A DNA stretch of 64,000 nt from Rhizomys pruinosus (GCA_009823505.1 VZQC01008895.1:650833-714832), one strand, 5' to 3'. Counted from the stretch's first letter, positions 1-11,290 are shown. Translations and numbers: made by a program. The notes: generated by a model from the letters alone, not told the origin.

Positions 1-100
1 CGAGACTCATGGAAAAGCCACAGAATCTCACCACCATCTCTTCTGAACCATAACCCCTTCAATTAACAAATACTGTTATGTATGATCTAAATATATCCTA

Positions 101-260
101 GGCTAGAGAGATTACTCAGTGCTTAAGAGCACATATTACTCTTGCAGAGGATGCCAGTTTGGTGCCAAACACTGACATAATAGGGCAGATTAAAATCACC
201 TGTAACTCCAATTCTAGAATAACTGGCAGCTTCTTCTTCTGGACCCTACAGGCATCTATC

Positions 261-327
<67 letters not shown>

Positions 328-366
328 AGCACATACACACAATTTTAATGTAAATTAAATGTAAAA
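101..366 (+). repeat. Old B2 SINE with embedded CT/CA microsatellite
   Basis: A diverged B2: the tRNA-like head (gagagattactcagtgctta, then agagcacatattactcttgc) is followed by a B2 body and an AT-rich tail. The body has a single copy of the 'aactccaattctag' segment, unlike the young B2 copies elsewhere in the window. A long (TC)n(AC)n run sits in the 3' half. Divergence suggests an old copy. Ends are approximate. Confidence 0.75.
265..327. repeat. (TC)n(AC)n compound microsatellite
   Basis: About 46 bases of TC dinucleotides run straight into about 17 bases of AC dinucleotides, inside the 3' half of an old B2 element. Confidence 0.97.
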
Positions 367-376
367 ATATAATCTT

Positions 377-508
377 GGGTTTGAGACAAGATCTCCCTGT
401 TGCCACAGCTGGCCTGGAACTCACTACAGAGAATGGACTGACTTTGCTCCTCACCTCTACCTCCTGAACACTGGGATTAAAGGCATATCTCACCACATCT
501 GTCCATAG
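377..508 (-). repeat. B1 SINE, minus strand
   Basis: The reverse complement of a 7SL-derived B1 is recognisable from 'tttgagacaagatctccc', 'agctggcctggaactcac' and 'gggattaaaggcat'. It is flanked by a 10-bp direct repeat, atataatctt (367-376 and 509-518), which looks like the target-site duplication and so fixes the ends. Confidence 0.85.
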
Positions 509-540
509 ATATAATCTTTAATTCTATCTCCTGGATTTCC

Positions 541-872
541 TGTTTTGAAACTTATTCCTCACTATAGTACCGTTAAGAGGTGAGACCTCTGGGAGATGAC
601 TGGATCATAGGCCTCTGCTTTTAAGAAGTAATTCCATCTCTGCTTCGCTCAGAGCAGCTTCTCAGGCTTGCTGACTTGGCCTTGTTATGTCATGCCCTCT
701 GCCATACTCAAATGCAGCAAAACGTCCTCTAGTAAATGCTGAGCAGGTACTCGGTGGAATGCTCTTAGACTTACAGGCACTGAACTGTGAGTTTAACACA
801 CTTCTATTCTGTACAAATTATCCATTGTGTGGCATTCAGTTATAGCAACTGAAAATGGAGAAATATACCTCC
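541..872 (+). repeat. MaLR-like LTR (solo, diverged)
   Basis: Hallmarks of mammalian MaLR (MST/MLT/MT-type) LTRs are visible: a 5' part like 'gaggtgagacctctgggaga' with 'gactggatcat', and a 3' end of the form 'ttctgtacaaattatccatt' followed by 'cagttatagcaactgaaaat'. These elements are non-coding relics of ERVL-related retrotransposons. No internal region is seen. The exact subfamily cannot be fixed by eye. Confidence 0.6.
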
Positions 873-1249
873 AAGCCTATGTAACAAATATTAACTCTGT
901 CACTATAGTCTCATAAAAGAAGCTGCACATGAGAGCAGTAGAAGCCAGGGCCACATCAAAGGACAGATCCATGAGCTATCAATACTAGTAATCTGTTTTC
1001 CCAAACTGAGGCTAATTAATGGCTAGAGTCCATAAATGGGTATGCTGTCACTCATAGGTATAAGCTGGTATTGAGAAATGGGACTGTCCACTGCCTCTGC
1101 CCCTAGCTTGTAAAATGATCTTGAACAAGGAACAGGGCATCATCTCCTTAAGCCTCCCTTTCTCCCTCCACCTATAGACATCTATAATGTCAGATGAGAC
1201 AAATAATTTCCAGAATATAGGTCTTTTGGCTCAGAAATAGCCTCCAAAA
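873..1249. other. No gene or repeat recognised
   Basis: Unique-looking sequence of ordinary base composition between two LTR-like repeats. No open frame, RNA gene or repeat signature was found. Confidence 0.5.
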
Positions 1250-1562
1250 CCATGTGTATTAATGGCTTATCCTCAAGCCTACAGTGCCAAAGGGAGGTGT
1301 TGCTGCCTTTAGAAAGTGGGGCCTCCTTGCAAGAAATTAGGTCACAGGGAGGTACTGGTGAGGGAGAAATTAGAAGCCTGTCTGCATCCTGGCCTTGAGT
1401 GGAGCAGCTTTGTTCCCCCATGTGCTCCACCTCCTGGTCTTCCGAGTCATTACAGGCTCAAAAGCAATAGAGCCAACCATCTTGAGCCCAAACAAATGTT
1501 TCCTTCTTGGAGGTTGATTTTCTGACATAGTTTGTCACAATAATGAAAACTGACTAACAGTT
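1250..1562 (+). repeat. MaLR-like LTR (second, different copy)
   Basis: Contains 'gcctccttgcaagaaattag' and 'gtcacaggg' near the 5' side and 'tttgtcacaataatgaaaac' then 'tgactaacag' at the 3' end, the ending typical of rodent MaLR-type LTRs. Short open frames inside it read through LTR sequence and are not genes. Subfamily is not assigned. Confidence 0.55.
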
Positions 1563-1611
1563 ATACAATCAATTGCCTAGGTCATAGGAGACATTTAAAA
1601 GATGGACTGGA

Positions 1612-1865
1612 GGGGCTGGAGAAATGGCTCAGCAGTTAAGAGCACTTACTGCTCTTGCAGAGGACCCGGGTTTGATTCCCAGCACTCACTGGGTGGCTAA
1701 GATTTAAGCTGGGCATGGTGGTGCAGTCCTTTAATCCTAGCACTTGAGAGGCAGAAGCAGGCGGATCTCTGTTAAGTTCAGGGCCAGCCTGGTCTACAGA
1801 ATGAGTTCCAGGCCCACTAGGGCTATAGGGAGACCCTGTCTCAAAATAAAAATGAAAATAAAAAT
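1612..1865 (+). repeat. ID_B1 composite SINE
   Basis: A tRNA/ID-like head (ggggctggagaaatggctca, with the B-box-like 'gggtttgattcccagc') is joined through a short linker to a B1 body (gctgggcatggtggtgcagt onward) and an A-rich tail. The same head, linker and body order is seen on the minus strand at 14,961-15,207, which supports a true composite SINE rather than a chance neighbour pair. A direct repeat 'aaaagatggactg'/'aaaaggtggactg' (1597-1609 and 1866-1878, one mismatch) looks like the target-site duplication. Confidence 0.82.
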
Positions 1866-1879
1866 AAAAGGTGGACTGT

Positions 1880-2458
1880 AATAGAGTGAAAAATATGAGA
1901 TTATATGACCCTAGTCATGGTAAGTGTTACTTCTTAAATTTTCTTTCAGTTATAACTGTGGGTATGTCATATGTCTATGTGTTCATGTGTGCCATAGGTA
2001 AGAGGACTCTCAGGAAAATTAACACCAGCACACAGCCCACTCAAAGGACTTTTATAAATTCTGTGTCTGTTGTATGGGTACATTCTAAGAAATCATATAA
2101 AATATGCTTCATGATGCACATCATAGAGTCTGAAGGCCACAGGTGACACTCTCTAAGCTGCTTTTAAGGTGGTAGCTTTACAGGTCATTGAAATACTACT
2201 AGTTACTAAAGTTTTGAAAATTTTAACAATCTGGATATATCTTGCTTTGCAGCTTATAAATCAACCTTCACCAGCCTCAAGGATAAAGTCTATCTGTGTT
2301 ATTTCCTTTGTAGTCACTGCAGATCTAATTCAGAGAGTTGGTTGTCTGGGACAAAGGTAAGGAAAGAGATGCCACCTTTCCACTACACTGCAGTTCTATA
2401 TGGCATTCTAACACTTCCCTGGTAAAGTGACCATTTTTCCTCTGGTTAACTATATGTT
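1880..2458. other. No gene or repeat recognised
   Basis: AT-leaning sequence with only short chance frames. 'caaag|gtaagg' at about 2,351-2,361 resembles a splice donor but has no supporting open frame. Confidence 0.5.
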
Positions 2459-2811
2459 GATCTCTCTCTCTCTCTCTCTGTATGCACATGCACATGTAAC
2501 ATGTATGCCTGTACATGTGCACAAGGGTGCACATACAAATGGAAACCAGAAGTTGACATCAGGGCTCTTCTCTCCTGCTCTCTACCTTATTTTTCTGAGA
2601 CAGGCTCTCTCTTTGAATCTGGAGCTTACTGGTTGGCTAAACTGCCTATCCATCATACTCCAGGGATCTCTATAGATCCACTCTTTCAGTGCTAGCATTT
2701 CAAATACACTTTAACATGCTCAGCTTGTTTGTGGGTGCTGGGGACCCAGACTTGGGTCCTCAGGCTTGTACTGAAAGGACTTTTCCAATGAAGCCAGCTT
2801 CCCAGCCACTC
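2459..2811 (-). repeat. B3-like SINE, minus strand, with CT and TG-rich end
   Basis: The reverse complement of a B3-type SINE: a CT run and 'gcacatgcacatgtaacatg' at the left, 'ccttatttttctgagacagg' in the middle, 'gggtgctggggacccaga' and 'cttcccagccact' at the right. The same family recurs at 19,975-20,275 (minus) and 53,280-53,500 (plus). Diverged; family name from memory of the B3 consensus. Confidence 0.6.
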
Positions 2812-4039
2812 TGTGGTAGTTTCTTAATCCTCATATGTATAACTACAACAGTGTGTTGCTGGATATGTGAAATGAGAATGATGCATGTACAGAACTTTGC
2901 CATGCTGGCAGTCAGAAAGCACACAATAAATAGCAGAAGCAGCAGCAACTGTTGGTTTGCAGTACAGGTAGAATTTATCCTCAGTGCCTGATAAAAGGCC
3001 TCTGTGAAGAAGGGGGATGAGATGCTGGGTCCAGATGGCTATAAAATCCTCCTTAGGAAAGTTTGTATTTCGATATAAGACCAGAAATAACTCTAAATTA
3101 AATCCAACAGAATTCATATTTAATAGAGGTATGTTAGGGAATTACACAAGGTACAAAAGGGAATAATCTTTTTCCGTTTGTGGGAGTATAGAGAGGGGCC
3201 ACCTAACCCTTAAATATCAAATAAAAAAAGTAGCAGTAAAGCCCCAGACTAATTAAAGTCAAGAGGCATGAAGAATCATTACCTATACCTCTTCCCTTTG
3301 AATAATTGCAGCCTTGATGCTGTGGGTTACTGTGACAAGACATTCAGATGCAGGGAAGGTTCTGGGTTGAGATATTTTTGCTGCTTGTCAGCACTGATTA
3401 CAATGTTTTCAGAAGATCATCCACAATACGTCGCACCAATGATCTGTGTCTTACTGTTTCCTTAATATTGACACTGTGTGATAAAGATCTGTTTGTTAAC
3501 AATGTCCCAGTACACTGCATGCATTTTTGTGTGTGAAGACGTGTTTAGACTGATTTGCTTAGTCATAATCCAGGGCATGTTACTGGTAGACAAAAAGGGC
3601 CCCAAGGTGACTGCTTCTCATCCAAGACCCAGGGCCAGTAAATTGACAGTCAATATTCATGCATCTCCAGTTCTTGAAATATCACACACACATGAACATC
3701 ACAGGAAGGTCCCTGTTAAGTCGTGTTTCCTTCTTGGAAAAGTAGATTAGGATTCCCACAAACTCGTCATGCCTCACTAGCACAGGACCTGCCAAATCTC
3801 TCTCCCACAGGCTTCTTCAATACTTGGAGTGTACATGGGAAACCCTTTCAAAACTTCTTCGCTCCATCTCCACAGAGTTTTATCTTGAAATTTTGCAGGA
3901 GGCAAGCTGTGTGGACTGAGTTCACACGTGTATGCATTCAGAGCACGTGAGCAGGTGGCCAGAAATGTGTTCATTCACACCTGTCCAATATGAGTCCTGG
4001 GCTAGCATCCAGGGATCAGTGACTTTCACAGTAACTATG
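2812..4039. other. No gene or repeat recognised
   Basis: Unassigned sequence. Open frames up to about 100 codons exist on both strands but none shows a domain, a coding start context or support from neighbours. Confidence 0.5.
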
Positions 4040-4125
4040 GCACCACCTTGCTGAGTGACCTCAGGCAAGTTCCTTTGCTTCTCTGAGCCTCAGTCAGTTT
4101 CTTCCTTTCCCCTTTAAGCTGCTAA
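4040..4125 (+). repeat. MIR fragment
   Basis: The conserved MIR core is visible: 'ctgagtgacctcaggcaagt' then 'ctctgagcctcagt'. MIRs are old tRNA-derived SINEs shared across mammals. Confidence 0.7.
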
Positions 4126-6354
4126 AACTAGATCATCTCTAAGCTTGGTTATCATTCCAGAGTCCATTAATTTCTAAAACTTTTGAGCTGAGAAAGTTTC
4201 TTTGTGAGAAAACTAATTAAAAGTACAGATAAAATCACATTAACTTATAAATCAGAATGTCCTTTCTAATTACATCTTAAGCAACATCAAAATGGAACTT
4301 GCCCAAAGCTACCACTGTAGTTAATCAACAGCTTCTAGTGTTGTCACCCTTCCCCCTCTTATGGGTAAAGTATGGGTGCCTCCTGGAACGCATTTTACCT
4401 AGATGGCTCTGAATTCCAATGTTTGGGTGACTCACTGATGAGGGATATGGCCACTTTTCAGATCACCATTCAAAGTTGTTTGTACATACTTTATGCCAGA
4501 CCTTACTATGGGAGCTATAAATTCAATTTCCAGTAAAAAGAAGTTAATGAAGTTTATAGAGACTCAGTGTTAAATACACAGAAGTAAAGCATACTACCAT
4601 CTCGATGGGGCTCATATTATAAAGACATCCAACCCAGCCCTGGAGGAGTCACAGGGGAATTTCCCAAAGAATGCTTTAAAAGTTCAGACAAGAAATAATA
4701 GTAGGTCACCAATCCACAACACTTCCCAATTGTTGGGAAGGCAAAATAAATGATTTGGAGGCAATTTAATCACCTAGAAGTATCTCAAAGCTTAAAAGTA
4801 TTTCCAGTGTTCTATTAGCCATTGTATGCTACGGGTTTTATTAAAGTACAAATCAGAACGGCTTTCCAAAACAAGCAGCACACTCCCTGAAAAACAATGA
4901 GGAAAAAAAAACAATTTCTTGTTATCACTGCAAAGAGAAGGGTGGGTGAGTTTGGAAGGGCAGATGTGTTCAGAATTTTAAGATGTGTGTAACACAGACA
5001 AGTTGTATAAAGTGACTTGATGGTATTTTTATCCTGGGCTAAATGGCACCTGCCATAAGGCAGATGTTTAACCCAGAGTGTAACAGCATGAGCTAGAGGT
5101 ACACCAGACCCTTGCTGGGACATATGAAGACTTATGAAGGCAAAGCTTGGAAACTTGATATTGCCTCAACTTACAGATGAAATAAAAGTTGGGCAAAATT
5201 AAATATCTAGACCAAGGTAGTAGCAGAAAGCAACCCAGAGATGGGCTTTACCCCCTAATGGTCCATTCTTAGTATCAAAATTTTAAAATATTTTCTACTT
5301 CTCCTCCATTAAGTATGCACCCAAAATGTTTTCAGCACTGAAGTAGAAAAGTAATTGCAGCATATTAGAGCACCAGGCATTGTAAATATAAATCACCCCT
5401 TTGTTTGCATTTTATTCACAAATGACTTTAGTTATTTAAAATATTTGTATCAGACAGTTGCATATCACAGCTACCCAAGGCTCAATTACTACCCTTGATT
5501 AAGAGGTCAGGGTTAAAAGCAACAGATTTGAAAGATAAATTTGGATCTGATCAAGGAGAGATGACAAAACAGTGTATTGGACAAGATGTCTGGCACCTTT
5601 GGCCATTTTTTCAATGAAATAGAAGGAATGTTGAGGTCACTGAGGAAACAATTTAAGTGGGCCAGAAAAAGAGACTGTGTGTGATGGCTTCTTTTTACCT
5701 GCAGAATGAGACAATGATCTATTCTGGGGAATCTGAAGCCTGTTAATGAAGGAAGCTTTCTTGTACCTAGATTCACTAAAGTGGGAGGCAGTCTGACACT
5801 TCTGACACAGTGGCATCTTGGTACTGCTCTCAGTGTCACTCTGTGTCAAGCATTAGTACAAACACCAACACAGATGCACTGAAGGCTCACTGAAGGAGCT
5901 TTTTCAACCTGATACACAACAGACAGGAAAAGAAACCTAACGGAGACCTACATGAATACTGCAAAGGGCTTTCATGGGTGTCTTAAGCTGGCTGATTTCT
6001 TTCAGTATACAATATAGCTATGTTCTCATATCAGAAGTACAGAGTCCACTGTGCTATGTGTATTTAACCTGAGAAAAAAAGGAGGGGTTGAGAGTTCTCC
6101 TCAAAATGCCTGGAAAAGCTTCCCAGTGTGAGAATCTAAAAGCTATGGAATAACTGGGGCAAATGGTAATGTGCAGATGTAGGCTTGGGGCATGGACTAA
6201 AATTACAGATTTCTGGGCTCTCTGTCCTAAGATTTAGATTCAGTCAGTCTCTAGGAGGGTCCAGAAACATACTTAAATTTTGACTAAGAGGTTCACATGA
6301 CCATGATGCTCATCCACATATGATAACTACTGGTACAGTAGACAGACTGAAGCC
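4126..6354. other. No gene or repeat recognised
   Basis: A long AT-leaning stretch with no recognised gene, young repeat or RNA gene. A minus-strand frame of 108 codons at 5,513-5,839 has no recognisable domain. It may contain old repeats too diverged to see by eye. Confidence 0.5.
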
Positions 6355-6470
6355 TTCAGAAATGGGTACAGGTCCTGCTTGGCACCAACTGGTCCTACTA
6401 CTTATGGTAAATCACCTCTCAGTTTCTTTGGCCAATTTTCTCCCATGAATTGGCAAAGTGGAGATGAAGA
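6355..6470 (+). repeat. Possible MIR fragment
   Basis: Weak resemblance to the MIR core and tail ('ggtaaatcacctctcagttt', then 'ggcaaagtggagatga'), followed by a purine-rich run. Could be chance. Confidence 0.3.
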
Positions 6471-7538
6471 GGGAAGAGAGGGAGAGGGAGGGTAAGAGAG
6501 AGAGGAAAATGATCTTAGGAAAGACTGCTAAGACACTCTTGGCTCCATTGGTATAAACGGGATATCAACCAGAAGGACTACATGATATCTAATGAGGACC
6601 TTGGGTTTGAGTCCACCAAACCTGGGCTCGAACATTACTTCTGTCTTCTAGCTGAACCACAGATAAAGATGTGCTTCTTTGGAGAAAGCAGTGCAATGTC
6701 TCTAAGTCTCAGACCCCTCCATGATCAAGTGTAGTTAAAGAATAGTCCTTATGGCACCTCTTTTTGTCACCAGTGGCTAGTAGTGCATAAAGAATGGCCA
6801 GCACAATGCAATGTTGAGTGCCTAGGAGCCCTCAGTTGCAAATACCCCTGGCAAGGTCAACCAAAGGAGCCTGTCTTCTGTCCCTTGGAGCTCCTGTGAT
6901 TAATGAGGTTCATGGAAAGGTAACCCTGGCTGAGTGCTTCCTTCGTTTTGTGCTTTTATCAAGAAATATTCACAAGAAATGAGCTTTCCTGGGGAGAAGA
7001 GGAAGCGATATAAGGATGTGTTAAACCATGTATCTCAGCAGAAGAAACTAGAGAAGAGCCATTATATGGCCACATCATGTTTGTCAAAGAATGGTTCCTG
7101 GACAACCAGCTTCAGAATCAGCAGGGACACTCATTAAAGCTGCGTATCATATCGCTGTCCCTGTTAGATCACACTCCCAGGGGATTGGGTCCCATCACTT
7201 GCCTTTCCCAGAAACTCTACCCAGATCTGAACAAGAATTGGAGAAGCCACGGTTGAGATTGTTAGTGAAGTATTCCCCTGCCCCAATTCTGTTCTATGGT
7301 TTTATTGAGGGAAGGGGTAGTGAAGTCAAATGCTCCTGTACATCTGTGCATATGAAAATAATCTAACTTCCTTATACTGTGGCCAACTTCAGTGCACCTG
7401 TACCAAGCAGGTGTCCAATTTCTGCAGTATTCATACCTCCCTGGGGAAACAAACACCAGCCAAGGGATGGCCACTTAAGGATACAGATCATCCCTGCATC
7501 CTGAGAATGGCAGTGTGAGTTATACAAATTAAATACCT
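6471..7538. other. GA-rich patch then unassigned sequence
   Basis: About 40 bases of GA-rich sequence (6,471-6,508) lead into sequence with no recognised gene or repeat. Frames of 60-90 codons around 6,934-7,560 overlap on both strands without recognisable domains. Confidence 0.45.
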
Positions 7539-7677
7539 GCCAGGTGTAGTGGCGCACGCCTTTAATCCCAGCACTTGGGAGGCAGAGGCAGGTGGATCAT
7601 TCTGAGTTCAAGGCCAGCCTGGTCTACAAAGTGAGTTCTAGGACAGCTGGGGCTACAGGAAGACCCTATCTCAAAAA
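7539..7677 (+). repeat. B1 SINE
   Basis: A well-preserved B1: 'gccaggtgtagtggcgcacg', 'cctttaatcccagcacttgg', 'caaggccagcctggtctaca', ending 'accctatctcaaaaa'. A (CA)n run continues from its tail. Confidence 0.93.
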
Positions 7678-7678
7678 G

Positions 7679-7707
<29 letters not shown>
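7679..7707. repeat. (AC)n microsatellite
   Basis: About 29 bases of AC dinucleotides growing out of the A-rich tail of the preceding B1, a common birthplace for microsatellites. Confidence 0.97.
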
Positions 7708-7712
<5 letters not shown>

Positions 7713-7737
7713 ACCAAAAGCATTTGCTATTTGCCTT

Positions 7738-8100
7738 CACTTCCCCTGTCTCTTCTGCTCTCCTACCTGGGTGTTCCATCCTCCCCTGCCCTGTTCTTCT
7801 TTGCTCCTACATTATGTTCTCTTCTTTCATTCTTTTCCCTCCATTCCCTCCTTCTACTTTACCCTCACACTGTATATGACTTCCTCCTCTTCCTCCTTTC
7901 TCTCTCCCCCGCTCCCTCTCCTCATCCCTCCCCCTCCTCCTGAGTCTCATGTTCTTGCTCTCTTCTTAACATTCTTCTCTCTATCTGGAGCTCTCTTTTC
8001 TTGCATCTTTTTCTGGTCCAGGCCTTCTACCTAGTCTCCTCCTCACACTATCCCTTAGCTGTCCCTTCATCCTTTGGACACCCCAGTTCCGGCCTCCCCT
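7738..8100. repeat. Pyrimidine-rich low-complexity tract
   Basis: Roughly 360 bases with strong C+T excess on the plus strand, built of irregular ctcct/cttcc/ccctcc words. The Ser/Pro/Leu-rich open frames here are products of composition, not genes. Confidence 0.75.
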
Positions 8101-8421
8101 TCCAACACAGAGCCCTCACGTCACTATTTCTGGCAAGATGTGGACCTGATGCTAAATCAGTAAGTGTGCACTAATCGTCCAGATTTACACCTTATTATTA
8201 AGTGCTATGAGCAATTCCCTGCCAGAGGCCCAGAGTGAGGAGGGCCCTCACCTGGTGGGAAACTAAACTTGGGCTTGCTGTTAAAACTCAACAGCAATTA
8301 CAGAGAAAAGGCAGAAAGGCTAAAGAGCCTTCCTACACAGACACTTGCCTGGAGGGTTAGTCTCTGGTCCATGTGCTGATATCTGAGGGTTCTTCTGCAC
8401 TTTGGAAATCCTGACACTTTA

Positions 8422-8677
8422 TTTTTTTTTTAATTTTTTATTAATTTTTATTTATTTCTGTATGTGTATGAGTGTACTGTCTGCATGCAAGTTTGTGCAC
8501 CCGTGTCGTGCAATGCCACGGAGGTCAGAAGAGGGTCTCAGATTCCCCTGGAACTGGAGTTCTCCTGGAATTGGAGTTTCAGACGGTTCTCAGCCGCCAT
8601 GTGGGTGCTGGGGATCGAACCCGGGTCCTCTGTAAGAGCGGTCGGCGCTCTTAACCGCTAGGCCATCTCTCCAGCCC
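8422..8677 (-). repeat. Young B2 SINE (17-bp-duplication variant), minus strand
   Basis: A full-length B2 in reverse: poly-T, 'tatttctgtatgtgtatgag', then the RC of the tRNA-like head ending 'ggccatctctccagccc'. An exact 18-bp target-site duplication, ggaaatcctgacacttta, lies at 8404-8421 and 8678-8695, so the insertion is recent. The body has the doubled 'aactccartt ccagg' block described in the findings. Frames of 60-77 codons inside it are SINE sequence. Confidence 0.96.
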
Positions 8678-8695
8678 GGAAATCCTGACACTTTA

Positions 8696-9400
8696 AACTA
8701 GTGTTCAAACATCTCACTACAACATGGTGGCAGGATGTCTACATGTGTGTCAGGAATGCTTTCTCTTTCCAGACTGCTATTAATCCCAAAACCAACCAGC
8801 ATTCTTTGAACACAGATTGAAGGAAAAGCTGAGAGTCTGCTATGCATGCAGGCTCCAGATGACACCCTCCCAATACGAGTATACAAACCCCTCCTCCTCT
8901 GACTTCCATCTCCACATTCAACTCGAAATACCTCCTTTTCTTAGTTCCTTCCAGTACTCAGGGGTAACTGTCCCATCTTACATATGGGCAAACAGAGATG
9001 GAGACTTCCAGCATCTTTAGGCCATGCCTCTGTGGAATAGTCACAGCATTGTATACCAGGCCCACGGGAAAGGATGTAGGATTAAGAGGAACACCAGAAA
9101 ATGCAAATGCACCATCTCTCAAGTCTATTCTTCCTTAGGCAGCAGCAGAACTTTCTCACCAATTTCTTCCAACCCGACCTGTTCACACATTCATTCGTAC
9201 ATATACACACTACGTGTACTCCCACACCTGTCCGTGGCTAAGTTTCAGGATGTAAGTACAGGGGAGTCGGGTTAAAAAAACAAAACTAAAGGAAAGGAAA
9301 GAAAAGAAACTCCAGGAAGACTGTGGTGCTCCTGAAACGCCCCTCCTACCACAGAAGTACAGAGCAAAAACTCTGAGGTTTGGTTCTCAGCCCAGCCTAG
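8696..9400. other. No gene or repeat recognised
   Basis: Unassigned sequence upstream of the CpG-rich block. 'tcaggatgtaagtacagg' near 9,246-9,262 contains a good GTAAGTA donor-like word on the plus strand, without other support for an exon. Confidence 0.45.
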
Positions 9401-9845
9401 GGAGCTAGAATTCCCGCCGGCAGGGACCAGGGGAAAGGCTCAAATCCAAGGATCAGCCAAGTCCACATCGCCCAGCTGAAAGGGCCCTCAGTTGCCTGTA
9501 AGTTGAAACCTCAGTCAGATACACAAAGGGGCCGCTGTTTTCCGGGCAGGAGGCATTTGGATGCCTCCCACACCCCAAATGGGGTTGGAGCGCAGAGTCC
9601 ATTTCTTTGCCTACGTTCAGAGGTGCTCCTACAAGTGTCAGAGCCAGCCAGGGCCCCAGGAGAGTGAGCGGTTACCCTCTCAGGTGCCCAGCCACAGGAA
9701 GCATGCTCAAGCCACCTGTTGGTCCAGATCTGGCCTTCCTGCATCAGACTGCTAGCAAACATTCACCACCAGGACGAAGGGCTCCTGGTGCAGGACCCAG
9801 TAGCAAGAGATAAATTTCACTTATGTCTCTTCCTCCCCTCACGTG

Positions 9846-9848
<3 letters not shown>

Positions 9849-9909
<61 letters not shown>
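9849..9909. repeat. (TC)n microsatellite
   Basis: About 61 bases of pure TC dinucleotide at the edge of the CpG-rich block. Confidence 0.98.
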
Positions 9910-9912
<3 letters not shown>

Positions 9913-10326
9913 CCTCCATTCTTCATATCCGGTCTCCCTTCCAGCAGTCATTTCTCTTTAACGAAACACACTTGGCATCTCCACTCTTCCCTAGGGGCTC
10001 AGGTTGCCCATCATCTCCCAGCGCGCCTCAGCAGCTGCGGATCTCCAAGCGCTTATGCCTGTACTTGTTCAACGCGCGGACGAGCTGAAAAGCCCCAAAT
10101 GGGGAACACTCTGTGACCTGTTATCAGAAGCCCCTTCTCTCCTTGAGAAGGGAAGGATGCTCAGCCTTGGCCTTAGTACGGAGGCAATCCTGTTAAGGAG
10201 CCAAGTGTGCGTCCGCTGCCATCCTAGGATAGGGGCAGGAGACCCAACTTTCTGGTATCTCCCGACCATCCCTGGAAGCAGCGGCTAGCTGGGGGAGGGA
10301 GACGGCGCCACTAACCGGCTACTCAC

Positions 10327-10592
10327 CCCTAGATGTACTCGCTTCCCTCGCAGGGGATCCGAGCAGTCCGTGCGCACTGGGTCAGCGAATCGCCTTGGTG
10401 TCTCACTCCTCTCCTGGGCAGCTCAGCGAAAGCTATGCGCTCGGAGCCCGGCGGCCGAGGGCAGCAGATCCCATGAGTGGGGAGTTGGCAGAGGGCGCGC
10501 AGCCGAGCTGGGGGCGCATCGCTCCTGGGGCTGGGGCTGGAGCAGGCTGCGGCGGAGAGAGGGGCTCCGGGGAAGTTGGCGGGGCTGGGCAC
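10327..10592 (-). other. Candidate minus-strand first exon with GTGAGT donor
   Basis: Read on the minus strand, the GC-rich sequence runs to 'catctaggg|gtgagtagcc', where the intron would begin at 10,326. GTGAGT is a perfect match to positions +1 to +6 of the donor consensus; the exon side (ggg) is only fair. The 5' limit is unknown; 10,592 is simply an ATG of an 87-codon frame that stops just at the junction, so the exon may be untranslated. Proposed from one splice signal and CpG context only. Confidence 0.35.
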
Positions 10593-10949
10593 AGACTTCG
10601 GACTTGGCGCCCGCTCGGCCCGGCGGCGGTGCGACCTCCGGGATGGGTAGATGCGGGACTTGCGGGTGGAAGGGCCGCCGGCGCGGGCCAGGAGGCTGCA
10701 GAAAGCGCCCCGGCCACCGCCTAGAAGAAGCGCAGCGGCATCGCGCTGCCCTCCGCGGTGGCAGGACCGAGGGCGAGCGACACTGCCCTGCTGCCTGCTT
10801 CCGACCGCGGACCCCCCCTCCTAGCTCAGAGCCGGTCTCGCTCCAGCCCGCTGCGCCGCGTCGGTCCCGTTCCCCACTGCGGCTTCGCCGGCTCTAGCGG
10901 CTCGGCTGGGGCGAGAGGCTGCGCGCGAGGCGGCCGCGGCTCCTGCAGC

Positions 10950-11165
10950 ATGGAGGGCGATCTCCCCGGCTCCGGCTCAGGCTCAGGCAGCAGCGGCCGC
11001 CGCCTCCCGCGCGCCCACGTGCCGGAGCCCCGGTGTGCGCGCTCCGGCTGGCGGGGCTGGGGAGCGCGGGCGAGGGCGAGCCTCGGGTGGGGGCGGCGGG
11101 GACAACCCGCACCCTGCGCGGCTCGGGAAGCTGCTGGCGGGCTCCAGGGAGCGCGGGGCTCCTAG
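10950..11165 (+). CDS. Possible plus-strand first coding exon, unrecognised
   Basis: An ATG at 10,950 sits in a strong context (A at -3, G at +4) within the CpG island. It opens a frame beginning MEGDLPGSGSGSGSSGRRLP, Gly/Ser-rich at first and then Arg-rich. The frame is also open upstream to 10,758. No recognised domain follows, and no strong plus-strand donor is seen before the stop at 11,165; weak candidates are gtgtgc after 11,032 and gtgggg after 11,086. It could be a true N-terminal exon with a non-consensus donor, or a chance frame in GC-rich DNA. Codon positions are all GC-rich, so composition cannot decide. Confidence 0.2.
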   Translation: MEGDLPGSGSGSGSSGRRLPRAHVPEPRCARSGWRGWGARARASLGWGRRGQPAPCAAREAAGGLQGARGS

Positions 11166-11290
11166 CTGGCAGCTCAGGAAGGCTGGCGAGCAGGGCTCCC
11201 TTTGCAGAGGGAAGAGGGAGCCCCAGCAAAACGCGAGGGGATGGAGGCGGGGAGGGGCGCCCTGCTCCTAAGGATCAGCCAGAGGTAGAG

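Larger units (their letters stand above)
9410..11290. promoter_or_regulatory. CpG island, candidate promoter and first exon of an unrecognised gene
   Basis: GC content and CpG density rise from about 9.4 kb, and are high between about 10,320 and 11,290, in sharp contrast to the AT-rich flanks. It holds GC-box-like words (gtgggggcggcgggg near 11,088) and a CACGTG E-box (11,018-11,023). No TATA box stands out. CpG islands of this kind usually mark transcription starts. Two hints conflict on direction: a perfect minus-strand GTGAGT donor at 10,321-10,326, and a plus-strand ATG in good context at 10,950. Several 90-175-codon frames on both strands are expected in GC-rich DNA. I could not match any frame to a known protein. 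Confidence 0.8.

Noticed and set aside
1612..1690. tRNA gene
   Set aside because: The tRNA-like promoter boxes belong to ID/B2 SINE heads; no complete cloverleaf with an acceptor stem is seen here or in the other SINE heads.
8402..8661. Small frames with shared peptides (e.g. GTGVLLELEF, GAGDRTRVLC) repeated at many places
   Set aside because: They look like a protein family but are the same B2 SINE read in three frames; every occurrence coincides with a B2 copy.
10370..10897. 175-codon plus-strand open frame in the CpG island
   Set aside because: Stop codons are rare by composition in such GC-rich DNA, overlapping frames are open on both strands, and no domain is recognisable.
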